This document shows positions 36,005-48,038 of a DNA stretch of 64,000 nt, piece by piece. Source of the DNA: Lasioglossum baleicum. Lineage: Eukaryota > Arthropoda > Insecta > Hymenoptera > Halictidae. The notes below the pieces were generated by a model. That model had not been told where the DNA came from and made no database searches. It worked only from the letters and a program-made list of their open reading frames with translations. The DNA is taken from assembly GCF_051020765.1 (NCBI RefSeq), contig NC_134936.1, forward strand, positions 3,223,045 through 3,287,044, written 5' to 3'. A program made the translations under genes and the position numbers. Each line of letters begins with the position of its first letter. Position 1 is the stretch's first letter.

Positions 36005-36239
36005 GGACGTAAAAAGTGACATTTTTTGAAAAAATGTTTCAGACAAAATATACCATGTTCCATTTGAAAAGTGTAACTTCCGGCCTCAATTACCTATTTC
36101 CGGGCGAAACCGGAAGTTAAAAATATCACCAGTTGATAAAGCGCATCTGATTTATAAAAGAAACACTTTGAATGTTTGAAAATAACCTATTTTCTAGATT
36201 ATAAATAAGTGGTACAGGTGGTCTGGGACACCCTGTATA

Positions 36240-39200
36240 TACAGGGTGTTAATTTGAAAACTTTCCAGCCAAATATCTCGAAAAGTATGAAAGATATTAA
36301 AAAAGTGTCAAGGATTTCGAGAGAGAAAGAGGGGGCAGTATCAGTTTTTTATTTGCGTGGCGTTTTCAAGGTCATTTGAAAGTCAACGTTGCTTTTTCAG
36401 ATGGAAGCCTATATTTTTTATTATGGGATCTTATTCTACGTAAAAATACCAGCAATTTTCGTAGGATAATTTAAGTAGGATAAAACTGGGCACTGTGATC
36501 CGGACTTCTTACTCAAGCTTATTCAATAAACACGGAGGACGTGTTACACAAGAATTTGGTCGTGCCCGATTAGGCGTGTTTCTCTCGGTTTGCATTATCA
36601 TTGGTTTCGTGTAGAAGTAGCGTAATTGTTAGCATTACCGAATTCGCTCTATTATCTCTCCCGTAGCTCTCATAAATATTTCATTTCTTTAGGTAATGAG
36701 CGGAAGTTTTCTGTTTCAATAAACATTGAGCTACAACGTTGCACAGATGCCTTATATAAAAGCTTCGCGCACTTAGGGAAATTATATGTGAATACATAAT
36801 ATATTGACCACATACAGAAAACAGCGGAAAACGTCTACCTATATTGTTTCCACGAAGCTCCGAAGTTTATGCACAAAAATTCTGCATGCCTCCGGAAAAA
36901 AACTCGGTGTACACTGTACACTGGTAAGTATGTTATTCTAAAAGTCTTCTTTCGTTTCGCAGAGATACAGTGGCTCACGAAAGTATTCGAACGCCCTTTA
37001 AAACAGAATAACTTTTTTATAATTGTAACAAACGACCTGATATTTTATAATCAATTAGAAGCACTGGTTTATGAAATGGCATGCAAAAAAGATTTTCCAA
37101 AAAATTATAATTTACAAAGTCACATGCAAAGATAAAAAAGTCATTTTTTAAACTTTTTTATTAGGGCCCTTGAAGAAAATTTAAAATATATGTTTTGTGG
37201 ATCTATGTTAGTTATACACATGCTGAAAATTTCGTCAAAATCGATTAACGCACACACGAGCTACAAGCGATTAAAAATGTTGAAAATCGTAGTTTTACAC
37301 GATTTTTGATCAGTTTCTGCTTAAAATCCACAAAATCGTACATCTTTAGATGCGTGTCGTATTTCCCTCCCTCTCTCCCTCTCACTCTCCCCCCTCTCTC
37401 TCCCAATGAGTACCTCAAATTGAATATTGGTGCTATCAGTCAAAAGTTATAAGCAGAAACGTGCCCGAAAGGGGCGAAAAAGTCGTCTCTGGTCACTAAT
37501 GGATTGTCCTAAAACCTTCCCGAAGAAACGCTGCGTCCAATGGCTCAAACCCCAACTTTCTACATTCAGCGGTTTCGGAGATCTTAGATTATGAACAAAT
37601 AAACAGTTACATTTTTATTTATACAGAAGATATGAAGATACGAAAGCAAATGCACATAAAGAGATGCACACAAAGAAAATAAATAAAAGCAAATGTGCAT
37701 GCATGTAATGCACCTGCATTTAATAGATGTGCTAGATGCTTTCGTATACTTTGCATTTTATGCTTCTATGATAAATACCATTGCTGCATGTAATAATACT
37801 TGTGAGTATTAACTTTATCACTCCGAGTCTTGATCGAACCGTCATCGAGTGAGGACGTGTTTACGAGTTCGTCTCTGCGGTGTCTCTGTGTCCGCGACTT
37901 TTATTGTATTCATTTCTATATTTTCGAGGTAGATGGATATTTATGAAGCAATACAAACTTTGTAAATGTCAATATTTTGCTTTCTGGTTCGAAAAAAACG
38001 TCGACCATGCAAACTTGAAAGGGTGGTTTCTCAAGATAAATGTGTGCTCTTTCGGGTGGTGTAGTTCGATTTTCCGCTGGACCCTTATTTTTTTAGATAA
38101 ATTCAAAAATATCCGCAAAAATTGGTGCAAAAGTGGTGTCTCTCCGTATTTAATGATTGTTTAAACATGTTTTCATGTTTTAAACATGTTAAACATGTAT
38201 TCGGGAAAGCCTACAGAATCTTCTGCTGTAAAGAACAATTCAATATCTTTTATAATAACATCACAATATTTGTTCAAAGTTGAGAAATATGTCTTTTTTT
38301 AAAACTCAATTTTCTCAAAAAGTGTACGCCTAGGAGAAAAAGTAAGGACAGATTCGGAATCAGCGCGAAAAACACTATAAGAATCGCATAGTGGGAATCG
38401 AAATACAAAAAAAAGTTGTAATTTGTTGGACCGTGTAATAACCTTCTTGTTATTATAATATTATATATCGGGCCCCACTACGCGCACACGGGACGTGACG
38501 GAATCCGTGGCTTCGTGAGTCAAAAACTTTTGACGCAGCCTATTGGTCACACGAACGTTGTGTGTGGGAGATTTCGTTTCTGCGCGGTTTTACTCGATTA
38601 TAAAATATCGGCTCATACGCTCCGTACATATGTTAATATTCCGTAATTCGCAGGGAACTCGCCGACAGGTCTTACCGCACCTACGCCAAGCTCGCTACGC
38701 TACGTGACAATCAGTGCACGCTTCACAAAGAACGAATCCAACGTTTCACGCGGTCAAACTAATTTCTGAACGAAGAACCATCCTGAAGAATCGGAGAATT
38801 TAACTGCAAAGTAAGTCACAACTATTCCTACTTGCAACATTGCTTTTTATCGATTTTCCCGATCGGTTCTGAAGAAAGTCGACGGTGATCTCCTCAGTTC
38901 CGCAGAGTTTTCAGTTTTCGTTGTGACCGTTTCCGAGGTTTACCGAACAAATCAAACTTTAAGTATTTATCCGCAAAGTAAGTCTCAACTATTCCTACTT
39001 GCAACAGTGACTCTTATCGGTTTTCTCGATCGGTTTTCACCATTTCTGAAGAATCCCGGACACTCTTTAATAAAGGTCGGATCTTCTTTGCGCGTCTCGA
39101 CACAGCGTTTTGTTATTCCGTGAGCCACTGCGTCTAGACCAGAGTTGGACAGTAATTAATTACATGAGTATTTAATTACATCTTCAATTACATGTGCAAA

Positions 39201-40079
39201 AGTGGACTATAATTACAATAAGAAAACGGTTAAATGGTCCAAAACATAAAAATTAGTGGTTTAAAAGAACAATTACACTGAAGTAATTGTTAGACTCAAT
39301 TACAATTACTGTAATCGTGTTAAGTAATTGCAATTACTCCAACAATTACTGGTTGAGCCAAAGTAATTGCAATTACCAATTACAATTATACGTAATTGTA
39401 ATTGTTATTTCTGCAATTTCCAAGTAATTTTAATGCAATTACAAGCAATTGTAATTGATAGTTGCAATTACAAGTAATTATAATTGGTAGTTGCAATTAC
39501 TTAACGCTAAAATGGCACTAAAAAAAGGTAATTATAATAGATACCTACTCAATGGAAATGTCTAAAAAGAACTAACAAAAAGCATATGTTAGGAAATATT
39601 TATTATTTATTAAATTATAACTCTTAAGAAATAGGTTCACTTGTCACTTACATTGACAATGTAGTTTTCGCTAGGAAATATTTATTATTTATTGAATACA
39701 CACATTATATTTTGGGAAATATTTATTATTTATTAGTTACAAATTTGTAAGCTTTCGTTTCTTTCAGCATACGGCTCTGTCTCCGTTATCCGCGAATTCA
39801 AAACGATTCAAATATTGCACAGGGGCCTATCTTCGCCTTCAAAAAAGCGTAATAAGTAATAAATATTTCCTAGTGAAAACTACATTGTCAATGTAAGTGA
39901 CAAGTGATCCTATTTTCTTAAGAATTTTTTTTTTAATTATTTGATCCCCTCAGGGTTTCAAATCCATTTACCAACTCCCTATCCTTTCCACTCTCATTAC
40001 TATCGCCTTTTCAGCGGGGCCTACAGTTTATAAAGGTGGGTTCCGGACCACCTTGGGTCACCACAGTTTTTAAAAGGCA
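36240..40079. other. repeat-rich DNA without recognised genes
   Basis: Contents: a TACAGGGTGTT repeat (36238-36480, related to 52540-52680); an old dispersed repeat (36969-37300, matching 14290-14580); a CT-rich tract (37365-37410); an LTR-like stretch (about 38460-39125) with the internal duplication GCAAAGTAAGTC.CAACTATTCC at about 38809 and 38974 and AATAAAGG near 39070; AATTAC-rich simple repeat (39145-39500); and an inverted pair CTAGGAAATATTTATTATTTAT (39670) / AATAAATATTTCCTAG (39859). No coding gene was recognised. Confidence 0.45.
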
Positions 40080-40157
40080 CATGGAACAATTTCCAGAGGT
40101 GCCGGCATCGGGGATTGAACCTGCGACCACGGAGTCCGCAGGCGCGCGCTTCACCCA
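40080..40157 (-). mobile_element. tRNA-derived SINE head
   Basis: On the minus strand TGGGTGAAGCGCG acts as an A-box-like element and GCAGGTTCAATCCCCG as a B box, at tRNA-like spacing. It does not form a full tRNA with a proper acceptor stem. It abuts the poly(A) end of the Jockey-like element at 40159, which may have inserted into it. Confidence 0.5.
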
Positions 40158-40700
40158 CTTTTTTTTTTTTTTTTAAAAGCTTTATTCAGGAAACAATGAT
40201 AAACAAGATTGCACATTGTTACATGTAGAGAATATACTACAACACATATCGGAGAAAAAAAATTATATATAAACGAGTTGAATGGTCAATATAATTTAAC
40301 GCTCACAACCACTTTAACTTATTCTATGTCTTAAAGGCTGGTCTTATACATAACTATAACTATTTTTTAGCATTATCCATAATTCTGGATTCTTTTTTTT
40401 GCGCATTCTAATTCTTCCGTAAAAAAAAAGATAACAGGAAAAAGACGGAATTTTAATTTCTTAACCTCTATGTATCGGGTTGCGGGATATATACATATAT
40501 ACAGAACAATGCGGATAACTTATCTGACTACCACTTGCACACTATTAATTTACATACTCATTCATTCATTCATTCAATCTTGTACTTTTTGATATCTATA
40601 TATGGTATACTAAAGATGTTGCTATCTAGATCTAGATTATCTTATTTATATATATTTAGTAACAAACTTTAGCTGTCGCAGCCTGCATCAGTCTTATTAT

Positions 40701-43127
40701 TTACTCGCTTTTTAGCCACCAATATATTTTGGTGTTTTTGTAGTATTTATCTTCGATATCTCTCTTAGGGAGAGACATATTATAGACTAGTTTTGATCTG
40801 AGAGAAAGGTCATTGCTGTTAGGATTATGTGGATATAGGATCCTTTTATCACTAGATTTCCTCTCTATATGGTATATAATAGGTATATTATTTGAATCTG
40901 TGATTCTACCCGTTTTGTCTAATAATAGGAAAGCTTCTGGAGGGATATTTCCAGTATTGCACGTTCTTGTGTAATATTCGTCATTTGGGTATAGCGAACT
41001 AGAAATTAAATTGTTGTTTCTTATATGTCTAATTTTTGCGAAATAATCTCTATTTAATTTTATCATAAAGCTATCTATCCTTGGTATATTTGCCGTGTCA
41101 TATAGTTTTTTACATGTTTCGAATTTTTTGAAATTCGATTCTCTACTCCTATATACACGCGTACACGCTCTTAGACATTTACGTTCGAATTTTCTAATAG
41201 ATTCTATTATATGTGGGCTCGTGTTAAACCAAATAGGGCAACCATATGAGATTATAGGTCTGATCAAGAGCATGTAACATAATTTTTTAATTTGCGGATT
41301 TAGGTAATCGGAATGGAATATTTTGCTGTTAGCCATGAATGCTTTTCTAGCTTTTTCCATTTGTATTTTTATGTGTTCGTTTAGTATTATTCGGTTATCT
41401 AAGTAAATTCCGAGGTATCGTACTAGATTTTTTTGCGGAACTGTTGTATCGTCAATTTTTATCTGGAATGATTTGTAGGAGTTTCTAAAAGTTTTGCTCT
41501 GTTTGTCTATTTTTGGCCTGAATAAAATAGTTTCGCATTTTGTTGGGTTTATTTTTAACTTCCAGGTTTTATAGTATTCATTTATTTTGTTAACTATTGA
41601 TTGCATTTTGGCTTGGAGATTTTTGACGTTTTTTCCTGTAATGTATATTATTAAGTCATCTGCGAAAAATATGACTTTTATGTCTGTTGAATCCGGTATA
41701 TCAAATAGGTTCGGAATTTCTGCATTGAAAAAGTTAAAAAGAATCGGAGCTATAACTGTTCCTTGTTGCAGGCCATCTTCCATTTCGAATAGAATATCTT
41801 CGTGTGTGTTTGTGTAAAATTTTATGTTCAGTAACATGCTCGTTAGTATTTTTAACAGGTGTGATTCGCAGCCTTTTTTTCATTTTGTATAAGAGACCTT
41901 TGACCCACACTGTGTCAAAGGCCTTTTCTAGATCTATAAGGCAGGCTGCCACATTCTCTTTATTAAAAATAGCTGCGTGGATATCGGATGTTAGTTTATG
42001 TATTGCATGTATTGTACTTAGTTGATGTTTGAACCCGAATTGTGTGTCCGGAATTAAGTTGTTATCATCGTAAAATTTTTCTAGAGCTCTTTTTATTAGG
42101 ATTTCGAATACTTTAGAGATATTGGGGAGAAGGCTGATTGGTCTGTAGCTAAGAGGAGAAGAAGGGTCTTTACCTTTCTTGGCAATCGGGATTACTTTTG
42201 CCGTTTTCCAATTTGTTGGGAAATAACAGTTGTTTAAGCAGTTATTGAAAATTGTGTTACAGTCGTATATGATGTGGAGTGGAAGATTTTTGAGTATTAT
42301 ATTTGGTATTTCGTCTGGCCCTGAGGAGCATTTATTGTTAAGTTTTTTAAAGAGGCTGGTTGTTAGTGCTATGTTTGTGAAGTAGCTTGGGTCCTCTTCC
42401 CATTCTGGGTTTCTCGCTTGATTGTTATCGTCGAACTGTATTAGGTATTTGTTATTGGCCAAATCCTCTTCTATGTTCTGCATGAGATTATTGTGGTGTT
42501 TATCGATAATTTCAGATAATCTATTTTTTCCCAGATTTTTGTTTTGAGTGTAGACTTTTGCGAAGTTAGCCCCTATTAAATTTAGTTTGTCCCTATTATT
42601 AGTTATTATATATTTTCCCGTGCTGTTTGTTTGTGTTGAATTTATGTCTATTTTCGCGTCTTTTAAAATATCATAGTTGTTATCGGTTTCTAGATTTGGG
42701 ATATTCTCAGTTGTTTTTTTTCTAAAAATTGAGTTTAATTTCGGGAACATTTTTGTTGAATTTATGGGTATGTTTTTTATTTTGTTTTCCCAGAACGTAT
42801 TGACCGATTTCTTGAATTCATTTTTGATTTCTGCTTTACATTTTTTGATCAATTCTTTGGATTCTTTAATTATGACCATAGCTTGTGGAGAGGGGTGTCT
42901 GTATTCATTATTTAGTATGGTTAATAGTTTGCTTTTTTGTGCGAGCAAGTTTTTAATGGTTCTGTTTATATACATGTCGGATGAATTGTAGTCTACTTGT
43001 CTAGGAACATGTTTTTTTATTGCGTCTACTATGGCTGTATTTATTTCTTCTAGAAATTTATTTATTTCTTGGTTGGTTAAATTTCTATTTTGCGGAATAT
43101 GCGTAGTGTATTTAGCCGCTAGGTATT
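40701..43127 (-). CDS. Jockey-like ORF2: reverse transcriptase part (one frameshift)
   Basis: The RT starts in frame around 43127 and runs to 41874, with WKTAKVIPIAKKGKDPSSP, YRPISLLPNISKVFE and LIDLEKAFDTVWV. It continues in another frame from 41873 to 40701 with LQQGTVIAPILFNFFNAEI, the catalytic FFADDLIIY and LGIYLDNR. The break falls in an A7 run (41874-41880). All RT motifs including the FADD box are present. The C terminus ends WWLKSE without RNase H. It copies the element RNA at the nicked target site. Given that both breaks in ORF2 are homopolymer length changes, they may be sequencing errors or young mutations. Confidence 0.88.
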
Positions 43128-43922
43128 TTTTGAATTAGGCCAGTCTGTTTTTTTGTAGAGTAATGGATATTTATGGTTTTTAAAAACAATTATGTCGTCT
43201 TTTTTTGGTAGTGAGAATTGTATGTTGATAGCTCTGTGGTCACTATCGATGTCTGTGGTCTGTATGGTACCATCCTGATTTAGGTTTTCTAATTTTATTC
43301 TGCTGTCGATCAGACCTATATCTAAATATGAATTGCTCCTTACAAAGGTTGGTATATTTGTGTGTTTTAAAACTATTTTATAGTCTATTTCGTGTTTTTG
43401 TATCCAGTTAGCCAAAGCTCGCCCTCTAGCATTCTGATAATGGTTGTTCCATTTTTGGTGTTTAGCGTTCAGGTCGCCCGCTATTACAAAATAATTATTA
43501 GTCTTATGTAGTTCTAAAAAGTAAAAAATGTAGTCCAAATCAGCTATTACATCGGTTGCTTCCGTACTAGGGGCATAGACTGCTATGATGAACAGATTAT
43601 TGTTATTTTCTAGTTTGAGTTTTAAGATAACCGTTTCTATTATGTTCAGTTCTTTTATTGGTATTATTCTCTCGTAATTAAAATTATTTTTAATGAGGGT
43701 TGCTACGCCTCCTCCGTTTGCTGAGTTCCTGTCGTTTCTAATTAGATTGTATTTTTTAAATTTCGGGTTGTGAAATTTTTTAAGCTTTGTCTCGTTTAGT
43801 AATATAATATCCGGATTGAGGTTGTTGATGATTTGTACTATATTATGTCTCCTTTCGTTTGATGCGATGGAGTTTACATTTGCGGAAATAATATTTAACT
43901 GTGTTACGCTTTTGTTAGCCAT
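43119..43922 (-). CDS. Jockey-like ORF2: apurinic-type endonuclease part
   Basis: The N-terminal domain of ORF2 begins MANKSVTQLNIISANVNSI. It has the APE-type endonuclease landmarks: SANVNSI, LLNETKL (catalytic E), VIAGDLNAKHQKW and DSDHRAI (D and H). It nicks target DNA to prime reverse transcription. Its ATG overlaps the ORF1 stop by 8 nt (AATGGCTAA), which suggests coupled translation. The frame ends at 43119, but an A6 run at 43126-43131 with a one-base change would join it to the RT frame (KYLAAKYTTHIPQ onward). Confidence 0.88.
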   Translation of the reverse strand: MANKSVTQLNIISANVNSIASNERRHNIVQIINNLNPDIILLNETKLKKFHNPKFKKYNLIRNDRNSANGGGVATLIKNNFNYERIIPIKELNIIETVILKLKLENNNNLFIIAVYAPSTEATDVIADLDYIFYFLELHKTNNYFVIAGDLNAKHQKWNNHYQNARGRALANWIQKHEIDYKIVLKHTNIPTFVRSNSYLDIGLIDSRIKLENLNQDGTIQTTDIDSDHRAINIQFSLPKKDDIIVFKNHKYPLLYKKTDWPNSKNT

Positions 43923-45801
43923 TGGTTAGTTCTTCGTTTGTTTCATAGTCTATAGTGTCTACTAGTTCTGGTGTACCATCACAATATAATTTAAATAGAT
44001 TTTGTATGTTTTGAGTGTTTTGAGATATTAAGTACTCTATTCTGTTCAATTGTGATGTAAAAAGATTTTTTAGCTCCATTATAGGGTCGGGTATGCTTTG
44101 TTGATTTGTGTATGTTAGGTTTCTTACGTGTGTATGTACTTTGTCCTGTTGTGTTTGTGTGTGCTGTGAGCTGTCTATTGGTCGTTGAGAAAAAGAGTAG
44201 TGTCTGTTTGTTGGGTTTGTGTTATTGTTTATTTGATTGTCGGTAGATCGGTTATTTGTTTGAACCGCTTCAGCATATGAAACTTTGTATTTCGGGGTTA
44301 TACTATTTTTTATCTCTGCTAAAGTAGTAATTTTGTTTTCGTTCTTTTTTTTTAAGTTGTGTGTGTATCTTTCTTTTATTTCTTTGAACTTTGGACAACC
44401 TTTGTACGATGCCGGGTGTCCAAATTCTTTGCATCTTACACAAAAGAGTTTTGATTTTTCTACCAAGCTATCTTTTTTGATCTCGCAGTTACCTGGATCG
44501 TGGTTTTCGGGACATTTGACACATCTAAAGTCTAATTTACAATTTGACGCTGAGTGTCCTATTCTTTGACATCTAAGGCACATGATTGGTTCTTTTTTTA
44601 TTAGTCTTTCCCATTTAACCGATTGATTTAGAATGTATTTTATGCTTGTTAGGGTTCCGATATCACTGTCAGGGGTGATTTGTACTAGTAGGAATGGTAA
44701 TGGATTGTTATTTTTGATAGATTTTTGCGTGCTGAATTTGGTTATTTTGATAATCGAAACTTTATGTAGATTTAGGTTATTTATTTCTTCTAATATTTCG
44801 TCCGGGACAAAGCTGTTATCAATACCCTTTAAAAGTATGGATTTTGGTTTGATCGACTTCGGTGTATATGTGAAGAATTTAATTTTTCTTGCTGTTAGTA
44901 TGTTAATAACTGCTGCATGGTCTTCTAGGTTCTCAAGTTGTAAATAATGTTTATTACTATTAATGTATTTAATGCTGAATTTGTTAATATTTAGGGACTC
45001 TTTAACAATTCTGTACGTGACTTGCTGGGAAGATTCGAAAATATTTATTATCGGCGGTTTTACCTGTCGTTCTTTCGTTACTATTTCTTGTACCTCTTTA
45101 TTGTCTACGTTTGGTTTCGTTGTCTTTGTCTTTGAGTTGGGGTCCTGTGGCTCGTCGAGGTCCATTATATTGTCGTCGGCTGGTGCGGTGTTGTTTTGTT
45201 CTTTCAGGTACTCCTGGGTTGCCCCTGTTCCGTTACATCTTTTCTTGCTTGTGCTATGACCTTCTGGCCATTGTTTCCCTTGTTCGTAGTTGGGGGTCGT
45301 GCGGCTAACGGTACTTGGTGATTTCTTTTCTTCATTGCCATTTGCTGTAGATTTTCTTTTTGGGCTTTCTGCTATGCTATTTTGCATAGAGCTCGATGCG
45401 TTTTTGGCTCTCTCCTCCTCCAGCTCCTTGCTTATATTTTCAATTTTTTTTTTTAGACTATCGATCATTTGTAATAGTTCTTTGTTTATTTCTTCTCCTT
45501 CTGTAGAAGACTTCTCCTTCTGTTTTTTCTTTGTACTAGGTGTCTTTGGCATTTTTTCGTCGAATACTTTAGGATTGCTATTTAAATGGAGTCGTTTTTT
45601 ACCATTTAGGTTAGGCTTTGGTAGTGATATTTCAATCGTTTTCTTTGTTTTAAGTATTTTGTTTAACTTGTTTTTAAGGGCGGAGGGACTGTTGACGAGA
45701 CTCTCTTCATCCTTGATCGTTTTTATTATGTTGAGGAACACTTTATTGTTTATCACATTTTCCGTGTTTCTATTTTTATTTTTATTTTCTTCTTCTATCA
45801 C
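43915..45801 (-). CDS. Jockey-like ORF1 (Gag-like RNA-binding protein)
   Basis: A 628-residue intact frame. The N-terminal half is lysine-, serine- and asparagine-rich with a coiled-coil-like stretch (SLKKKIENISKELEEERAKN). The middle matches a Pre-C2HC/RRM-like region (YLQLENLEDHAAVINIL, then KSILLKGIDNSFVPDEILE). This is followed by three CCHC-type knuckles: CLRCQRIGHSASNC, CVKCPENHDPGNC and CVRCKEFGHPASYKGC. The protein binds element RNA in a ribonucleoprotein. The C-terminal third is polar and carries no motif. The start at 45801 is the first Met in a frame that stays open upstream. Confidence 0.9.
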   Translation of the reverse strand: MIEEENKNKNRNTENVINNKVFLNIIKTIKDEESLVNSPSALKNKLNKILKTKKTIEISLPKPNLNGKKRLHLNSNPKVFDEKMPKTPSTKKKQKEKSSTEGEEINKELLQMIDSLKKKIENISKELEEERAKNASSSMQNSIAESPKRKSTANGNEEKKSPSTVSRTTPNYEQGKQWPEGHSTSKKRCNGTGATQEYLKEQNNTAPADDNIMDLDEPQDPNSKTKTTKPNVDNKEVQEIVTKERQVKPPIINIFESSQQVTYRIVKESLNINKFSIKYINSNKHYLQLENLEDHAAVINILTARKIKFFTYTPKSIKPKSILLKGIDNSFVPDEILEEINNLNLHKVSIIKITKFSTQKSIKNNNPLPFLLVQITPDSDIGTLTSIKYILNQSVKWERLIKKEPIMCLRCQRIGHSASNCKLDFRCVKCPENHDPGNCEIKKDSLVEKSKLFCVRCKEFGHPASYKGCPKFKEIKERYTHNLKKKNENKITTLAEIKNSITPKYKVSYAEAVQTNNRSTDNQINNNTNPTNRHYSFSQRPIDSSQHTQTQQDKVHTHVRNLTYTNQQSIPDPIMELKNLFTSQLNRIEYLISQNTQNIQNLFKLYCDGTPELVDTIDYETNEELTNG

Positions 45802-46322
45802 TTCTGGGTCTGGGGGGTAAACCCCCTGTGCACTATCTGTATTTTCACTAATTTGTTGATGCTTCGACCTCCTCCAATCATCGATCCTGGTCGTCCTTTT
45901 TTTCTTTGGTTCAGAAGAAATTGTTTATCTTCATCGATCGTGATCATTTCTAAAGCATGTGCGATATCGAAAAGATCATCTAATTGATCAAGAAACTGTT
46001 GTTCCTTGTTATCTTGTAGCTGCGATCGTCGTGTAGAATGCTTTTGTAACAGCCTCCACTTCTGGTATAAGGACTCCAATTTCTCGATGCTGTGATGGCT
46101 TTGCCTGAATGGAATTTTTGCCTTTTCCCACAACACTTCCACTTCTTTCACAGCAAGATATGAGCTAGATCGAAGGTTCAATTTCACTTTCCGTAAATTG
46201 TAAAACAAAACTCTTAAAACTTGTCCTATCGATGGCAACTTAGCGCCTACAATTTGACTTTCGTCATGTTCTAATAAGAAGAGTTTTCCGTGATTTCTAC
46301 TCTCCATTGGACTTCTGTGCAC
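45798..46322 (-). pseudogene. uncharacterised insect family, N-terminal part cut by the Jockey element
   Basis: The 174-residue frame starts MHRSPMESRNHG and includes VLRVLFYNLRKVKLNLRSSS, EVEVLWEKAKIPFRQ, KWRLLQKHSTRRS, DLFDIAHALEMI and EEDKQFLLNQ-like and KGRPGSM blocks. From memory, a similar pattern (WEKA-IP-R, LQKH--R, DLFDIAH, KGR-G-M) recurs in many unnamed, multicopy insect and Hydra proteins; I do not know a function. The similarity stops at about 45870 where the sequence passes into the 5' end of the Jockey element, so the C terminus is lost here. A TATA-like TTTTATAC (46370) and GATTGGC lie upstream, so a promoter may be present. Confidence 0.6.
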
Positions 46323-48030
46323 TGTTCGGTGGTTAAATCAGCTATGACTGATGATCCGTTTTCGGACGGGCTTTTATACAATTTTGTCTGGGTCCGGAAA
46401 GGGCCTAATAGTCGTGAAGGAGCGCGGACCTTGGAGAGTGCCCCTCGTGTCGCGAAGTGATGTAGCGTCTCTGATTGGCTCGCCCTTGTGTCAGGAAAAC
46501 AGGGGTAGACTAACGGGAAATTGTCCTGGAGGGTGAACGTGTACTAAACGTCCCTCGTACCTGACCGTCGTGGGTCCAGTGTTCAGTACGGAGAGTTGTA
46601 AACGGGTCCGCTGCCCCTCGCTACCCTCATTTGAGGGGTCCTAATTCCGGTGAAATGTTTTATAGCGTTTTATGTTAATGGACGGCATCGAGGGTACCCA
46701 GTACCCAGGTACGGAACTGTACCTGGTTTCTGCCTTGCGAAAGTCGTTTTCAGCTCATATTTTGCAAACCAAAGCCAGTTGACAAAAAATTGTGGTAACA
46801 GAAATAGTTTTACTTAATAATTTTACTTAACAGTTGACAAAAGTACTTCATAATGCAAAGTACAAGTTGATTTTGTTTATTGTTCAATGCCAATGTAGCT
46901 AAACTGTCACTTTAGGCTTCTTAAAGTCTTATTTCAGTACAGGTATAAATAAAATGTAATACATGGAAATGTTTAAATATCTCTGTAATTTGTGATTGTA
47001 CGAAAAAATGTCAGAGGAGAAATTTGCATTGTTCAATAAGGTAAATATAATGGCAAAATAAAAACATTTTTTGGAAATCATATTTTTGAAATTTCAAGGT
47101 CATTGTTATTTTTATTTAAAGGAAGTCATATAATTTTTCCATATTCCTATTCAGAGAAAAAGACAAATCCAACGATGTGCCATGTTCCATGGTTGAGGTG
47201 AATTTCAAAATTTTCAAAATTTTCAGTCGCTTTGAGGCACATGATCCTTTTTTTTCGATCGATCTCAAACTTTGCACAAATTTTTTTCTCACCTAAAGGA
47301 ACAATTATGGGGGGTGAGGTGCTTTGTATCTCGATAAAAAATTTTCACAGGTATAGCTTTGGACCACCCTAGTATACACATTCATATGATATTAATAAGA
47401 GATTCAATCTGTTTTTAATATTCAAATATACATACAATATATTTCATATTACGAGAGAAATATTTTTTTCTAAATATACGAACTGTACCAAGTACTTTGT
47501 TTTTATAAATAAACTGATACAGAGTCTTACAGGCTCTGAAAAGCACAAACAATGCAGGAAATATTTTATGTTTAATGTTTAATATGGAAAAATATTTGTT
47601 CCAGAATATGCTGGAAGATATACACACCTTTCATATTACGAATGAAATATTGTTTTCAAATATAATATAAATCTTTATTTGATATTGGAAGTAAAATGTT
47701 TACTTTTAATGTACTTCGCATTCGTGTGTGTGTCACTTAATCGATATACATTTATATTATAAGAACAATAATTAAGTAATGTTCTTATTATGTGCGACAA
47801 AATTGTTGGACGAAAAATAATCGTAGCTCCTACGTCTTACGCAATGTGATTGAACTGTAAGATTAAAAAGTTCGTAACAATCATTGATATAGGAATTAGC
47901 AACACTCCTTATAGCATTCCTGGAACCTATTCGAGATCTTTCTCGGCTTTGTCTAAACATGTAGAGTCTGAAGTTTAGACTCGCAGCGCTAGAAAATACA
48001 GGGTGTTTCATGGAATTGTTTCAGGCCATA
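46323..48030. other. GC-rich upstream region, then AT-rich unassigned DNA
   Basis: 46400-46520 shares GCGGACC.TGGAGAGTGCC and CTC.GATTGGC with 54190-54260, so both may be promoter regions of related elements. 47100-47370 ends in GGACCACCCTA and resembles inverted 23110-23260. Nothing coding is recognised. Confidence 0.4.
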
Positions 48031-48038
48031 ACTCTGCC

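Larger units (their letters stand above)
33762..36239. mobile_element. TACAGGGTGTCCCAG element ends around bacterial-like DNA
   Basis: TATACAGGGTGTCCCAG at 33760 and CTGGGACACCCTGTATA at 36223-36239 are inverted, and the first 60-100 bases inside each look like insect repeat DNA. They diverge quickly, so they may be one element or two separate insertions. A second TACAGGGTGTT end starts directly at 36238 and forms a 20-base palindrome. The ankyrin pseudogene lies between them. Confidence 0.5.
40159..45830 (-). mobile_element. Jockey-clade non-LTR retrotransposon
   Basis: The element reads on the minus strand with ORF1, an endonuclease and a reverse transcriptase, followed by about 540 bp of 3' UTR, AATAAA and a 16-base A tail (T run at 40159-40174). 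The lack of an RNase H domain and the Pre-C2HC/zinc-knuckle ORF1 fit the Jockey clade. The 5' end lies just upstream of ORF1 at about 45830, so the 5' UTR is very short or truncated. No clear target duplication was found. Only two frameshifts interrupt ORF2. Confidence 0.88.

Noticed and set aside
45290..45820. 176-residue plus-strand frame
   Set aside because: Shadow of the Lys/Ser-rich Jockey ORF1; hydrophobic composition is a by-product of the opposite strand.
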